DNA of 6,405 bases from an uncultured Porphyromonadaceae bacterium (GTDB taxonomy: Bacteria; Bacteroidota; Bacteroidia; Bacteroidales; Muribaculaceae): NCBI GenBank assembly GCA_900555915.1, contig USNC01000085.1, positions 1-6,405 of the forward strand, given 5' to 3'. The position numbers were made by a program, and so were the translations under genes. Positions 4,900 through 6,405 of the stretch are shown piece after piece (the stretch's first letter is position 1; each line of letters begins with the position of its first letter). Below the pieces are notes generated by a model. It was not told the DNA's origin and did not search any database. It worked only from the letters and a program-made list of their open reading frames with translations.

Positions 4900-6074
4900 C
4901 ACTCAAATCCTCCTAAGATTGCTTTTAATTTGTTTTTCAATGGGTTTGCATACATGATGAGTATCATTTCCCTCATGAATGCGTGCTCTTCATCAGAAAT
5001 GTCGTCCACATCTATTTTTGTCAGCTGCTGCTCGAAATATCTGAGGCTTTCTTCTTTTTCCGTCTCTGAATATTTGTGGGCGAAACGGTTCGTGTCGTGA
5101 AGTGTGTCGTAGGCTACATAGTTGATCGGGAATATCTCATAGCCTCGGTGTATCGCGGAGTCGATCAGGGCGCATACATACTTCGCGGCCTTGTTGGCGT
5201 CCTTGAATTCTCCTATCTCGTCTATTCTCACGTTTATGCGGGGCGTGAGTTGAAAATGAACTTTTCCTTTAAACTGGAGCAGTCCGGTCTCCATCGAGAA
5301 GAGATCGTCTCGCTGCGATTTCTTGAAGTTCGGATCGCGTCTTCTTAAAAGAAACTCCTTTACCTTGAGATAATCGTTCGGATCGTATTCATAACTGATC
5401 GATACGGGCATGAGGTTTATCTCCTTCACCTTCTGCATGAAAGTGCCTTCTCCTCCCATCGACAGCATCTTCACCAGCGATTCCTGTGTATGGTCGCTTG
5501 AGTCTTTGGCTCTTCCTTCGCGCTGGGCTATCCACACTGATTCATGCTTCTCCATGATGCAGTAGTGTATGTATGCCGACAGTTTCTTGGCTGCCTCAAG
5601 GCCCTCGCGGAGTCCTGTGTTGCGTTTCACTATGAAACTGTTGTTAAGCCTCACGAGGTCATTGATCCAGTCGAATACGAGAAGGTTGTTGCCGATGGCC
5701 ACCTCGCTCGTAGGCCAGTTTCTGCGCAGGAAACTCAAGTTCAGAAACGAGGCGTCAAGCACTATGTCGCGATGGTTGGTGATGAATGTATAGTTTAGCG
5801 TAGGATTGAAATATTTCGCACCTCCGAGAGTGATGCCCGAAGTAGTGGTTTTGGCAAGCATCTCAAGAAAGGGAAACATTATCCTTCGTTGGAAATCATT
5901 CCGGTTGTCGATATTGGAAAGTTCGTCAAGAAGCACAGGAATGTCTTCTTTGGGCATTGTATACGATATGGCATGAAGAAACCCCGGATCTTTCACAAGG
6001 TTGAGTAATACCGAGCGAAACACCGAGTCGTCATATGGAGCGATATCGCTGAAATCGAAATCATTGTTGGTCAT
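4899..6074 (-). CDS. Glycerolipid-type acyltransferase (PlsB/PlsC superfamily, large Bacteroidota form)
   Basis: 391 residues from the ATG at 6072-6074 (MTNNDFDFSDIAPYDDS). Acyltransferase blocks appear in order: FITNHRDIVLD (97-107, catalytic His101), IGNNLLVFDWINDLVRLNNS (127-146), VWIAQREGRAKDSSD (180-194, the EG(T/R) glycerophosphate-binding block) and LMPVSISYEYDP (221-232). Helical extensions flank the core, and there is no obvious membrane segment. The family moves an acyl chain from acyl-ACP or acyl-CoA to glycerol-3-phosphate, lysophosphatidate or a related acceptor in membrane lipid synthesis. The specific acceptor is not determined here. The first motif spaces His and Asp as HX5D rather than the usual HX4D. 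An upstream in-frame ATG at 6134 is rejected because its codon overlaps the -7 box at 6132-6139. It is the first gene of the operon with the phosphoesterase and HPPK-like genes. Confidence 0.88.
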   Translation of the reverse strand: MTNNDFDFSDIAPYDDSVFRSVLLNLVKDPGFLHAISYTMPKEDIPVLLDELSNIDNRNDFQRRIMFPFLEMLAKTTTSGITLGGAKYFNPTLNYTFITNHRDIVLDASFLNLSFLRRNWPTSEVAIGNNLLVFDWINDLVRLNNSFIVKRNTGLREGLEAAKKLSAYIHYCIMEKHESVWIAQREGRAKDSSDHTQESLVKMLSMGGEGTFMQKVKEINLMPVSISYEYDPNDYLKVKEFLLRRRDPNFKKSQRDDLFSMETGLLQFKGKVHFQLTPRINVRIDEIGEFKDANKAAKYVCALIDSAIHRGYEIFPINYVAYDTLHDTNRFAHKYSETEKEESLRYFEQQLTKIDVDDISDEEHAFMREMILIMYANPLKNKLKAILGGFE

Positions 6075-6131
6075 TGTCAATAATTCCTTATAGTTATCTA
6101 TCTTTGTCTGCGGCACTCGCGCACCTGTATG

Positions 6132-6162
6132 CAAAGTTACTAAAAATTAATATAACTTCAAA
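6132..6162 (-). promoter_or_regulatory. Bacteroidota sigma promoter for the acyltransferase operon
   Basis: On the minus strand TTTG (6162-6159), then exactly 19 bp, then TAACTTTG (6139-6132) match the Bacteroidota consensus TTTG-N19-TAnnTTTG. Transcription should start near 6125, leaving a leader of about 50 nt before the ATG at 6074. This is the best promoter in the window and settles the start of the downstream gene. Confidence 0.82.
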
Positions 6163-6302
6163 CCAAAATCATCCTTATTTTGTTCATTCGGGCCGTATAT
6201 GTGCCGTATCAGATAAAGGTCCTGGGAAGAACTGCTTATATACTAACCTTATAACCTGTCATCTCATAATCTTCAAGTTGAGCCTGCGAAACTTGAATTA
6301 TA
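6163..6302. other. Intergenic stretch between the truncated right-end gene and the acyltransferase promoter
   Basis: About 140 bp with no credible coding frame and no recognisable RNA gene. The only structure noticed is an inverted repeat at 6272-6297, listed separately. Confidence 0.55.
6272..6297 (-). repeat. 8-bp inverted repeat, possible 3' hairpin
   Basis: TTCAAGTT (6272-6279) and AACTTGAA (6290-6297) are perfect reverse complements around a 10-base loop. It lies just downstream of the putative stop at 6303-6305 on the minus strand. It has no following U tract, so it is weak as an intrinsic terminator but could mark an RNA 3' end. Confidence 0.4.
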
Positions 6303-6381
6303 TCAGAATCTTGATGCTTTACGGTAAAGTACGATCCCGATCACAAGATACACCATGTTGGGTATCTGCATTGCTATGAAA
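6303..6381 (-). CDS. 3' end of a probable membrane protein gene, truncated by the adapter
   Basis: Reading leftwards from the adapter boundary, a minus-strand frame gives 25 residues ending MVYLVIGIVLYRKASRF and a TGA at 6303-6305. A hydrophobic stretch followed by a short basic tail is typical of the last transmembrane helix of an inner-membrane protein with a cytosolic C-terminus. The position also makes sense, since the stop precedes the next minus-strand promoter by about 140 bp. The fragment is too short to assign a family, and chance hydrophobicity in a short frame cannot be excluded. The rest of the gene lies beyond the contig. Confidence 0.45.
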
Positions 6382-6405
6382 CTGTCTCTTATACACATCT
6401 CCGAG
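6382..6405 (-). other. Untrimmed Illumina Nextera (Tn5) i7-side adapter, not biological
   Basis: CTGTCTCTTATACACATCT at 6382-6400 is the reverse complement of the Tn5 mosaic end. CCGAG (6401-6405) is the first part of the read-2 tail CCGAGCCCACGAGAC. Genomic sequence ends at 6381. Confidence 0.98.

Noticed and set aside
6075..6134. ATG at 6134 as the acyltransferase start
   Set aside because: The codon overlaps the TAACTTTG box at 6132-6139; the extra 20 residues (MHTGARV...) do not resemble the family.
6074..6379. 101-residue plus-strand frame at the right end
   Set aside because: It starts at a TTG antisense to the acyltransferase start, runs across that gene's promoter and the intergenic hairpin, and shows no protein-like features.

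Overview
The window is a 6.4-kb contig of ordinary chromosomal DNA from a member of the Bacteroidota, most likely order Bacteroidales and possibly a Muribaculaceae-like gut organism. The evidence is the gene content (BamD lipoprotein next to an Rpb6/omega-type RNA polymerase subunit, a kinase-less PASTA membrane protein, a large NHRD-type acyltransferase), Bacteroidota -7 promoter boxes (TAnnTTTG), and start codons without a clear Shine-Dalgarno sequence. The family-level placement is inference. Both contig ends are untrimmed Illumina Nextera/Tn5 adapter (1-48 and 6382-6405), so only 49-6381 is biological.

Left part, minus strand: a PASTA-domain membrane protein (96-809) and, overlapping its 3' end, the first 20 codons of another gene (49-110) cut off by the adapter. 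In related genomes a PASTA gene like this is commonly followed by an RluA/RluD-type pseudouridine synthase gene. A divergent control region (810-1012) carries two identical TAACTTTG boxes, one per strand, forming a perfect 12-bp inverted repeat.

Middle, plus strand: bamD (1013-1825), rpoZ (1896-2231) and an uncharacterised ATP-grasp-like protein (2231-3169). The last two are joined by a TGATG stop/start overlap.

Right part, minus strand: an apparent three-gene operon transcribed from a near-perfect Bacteroidota promoter (6132-6162). It encodes a glycerolipid-type acyltransferase (4899-6074), a membrane-anchored calcineurin-like metallophosphoesterase (3598-4899) and a divergent HPPK/FolK-like protein (3164-3601). 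Junctions are TGATG and ATGA, which suggests translational coupling. The operon converges on the ATP-grasp gene, and the two final genes share a CTATAG palindrome that supplies both stop codons. At the far right is the apparent 3' end of a membrane protein gene (6303-6381), truncated by the other adapter.

The genes mostly concern envelope assembly and lipid metabolism plus transcription. I see no mobile element, CRISPR array, RNA gene or defence system, and no convincing new system. The points most worth a second look are the adapter contamination, the divergent HPPK-like protein lacking several loop-3 residues, the HX5D spacing in the acyltransferase, and the ATP-grasp protein that ends directly after its last metal-binding motif.
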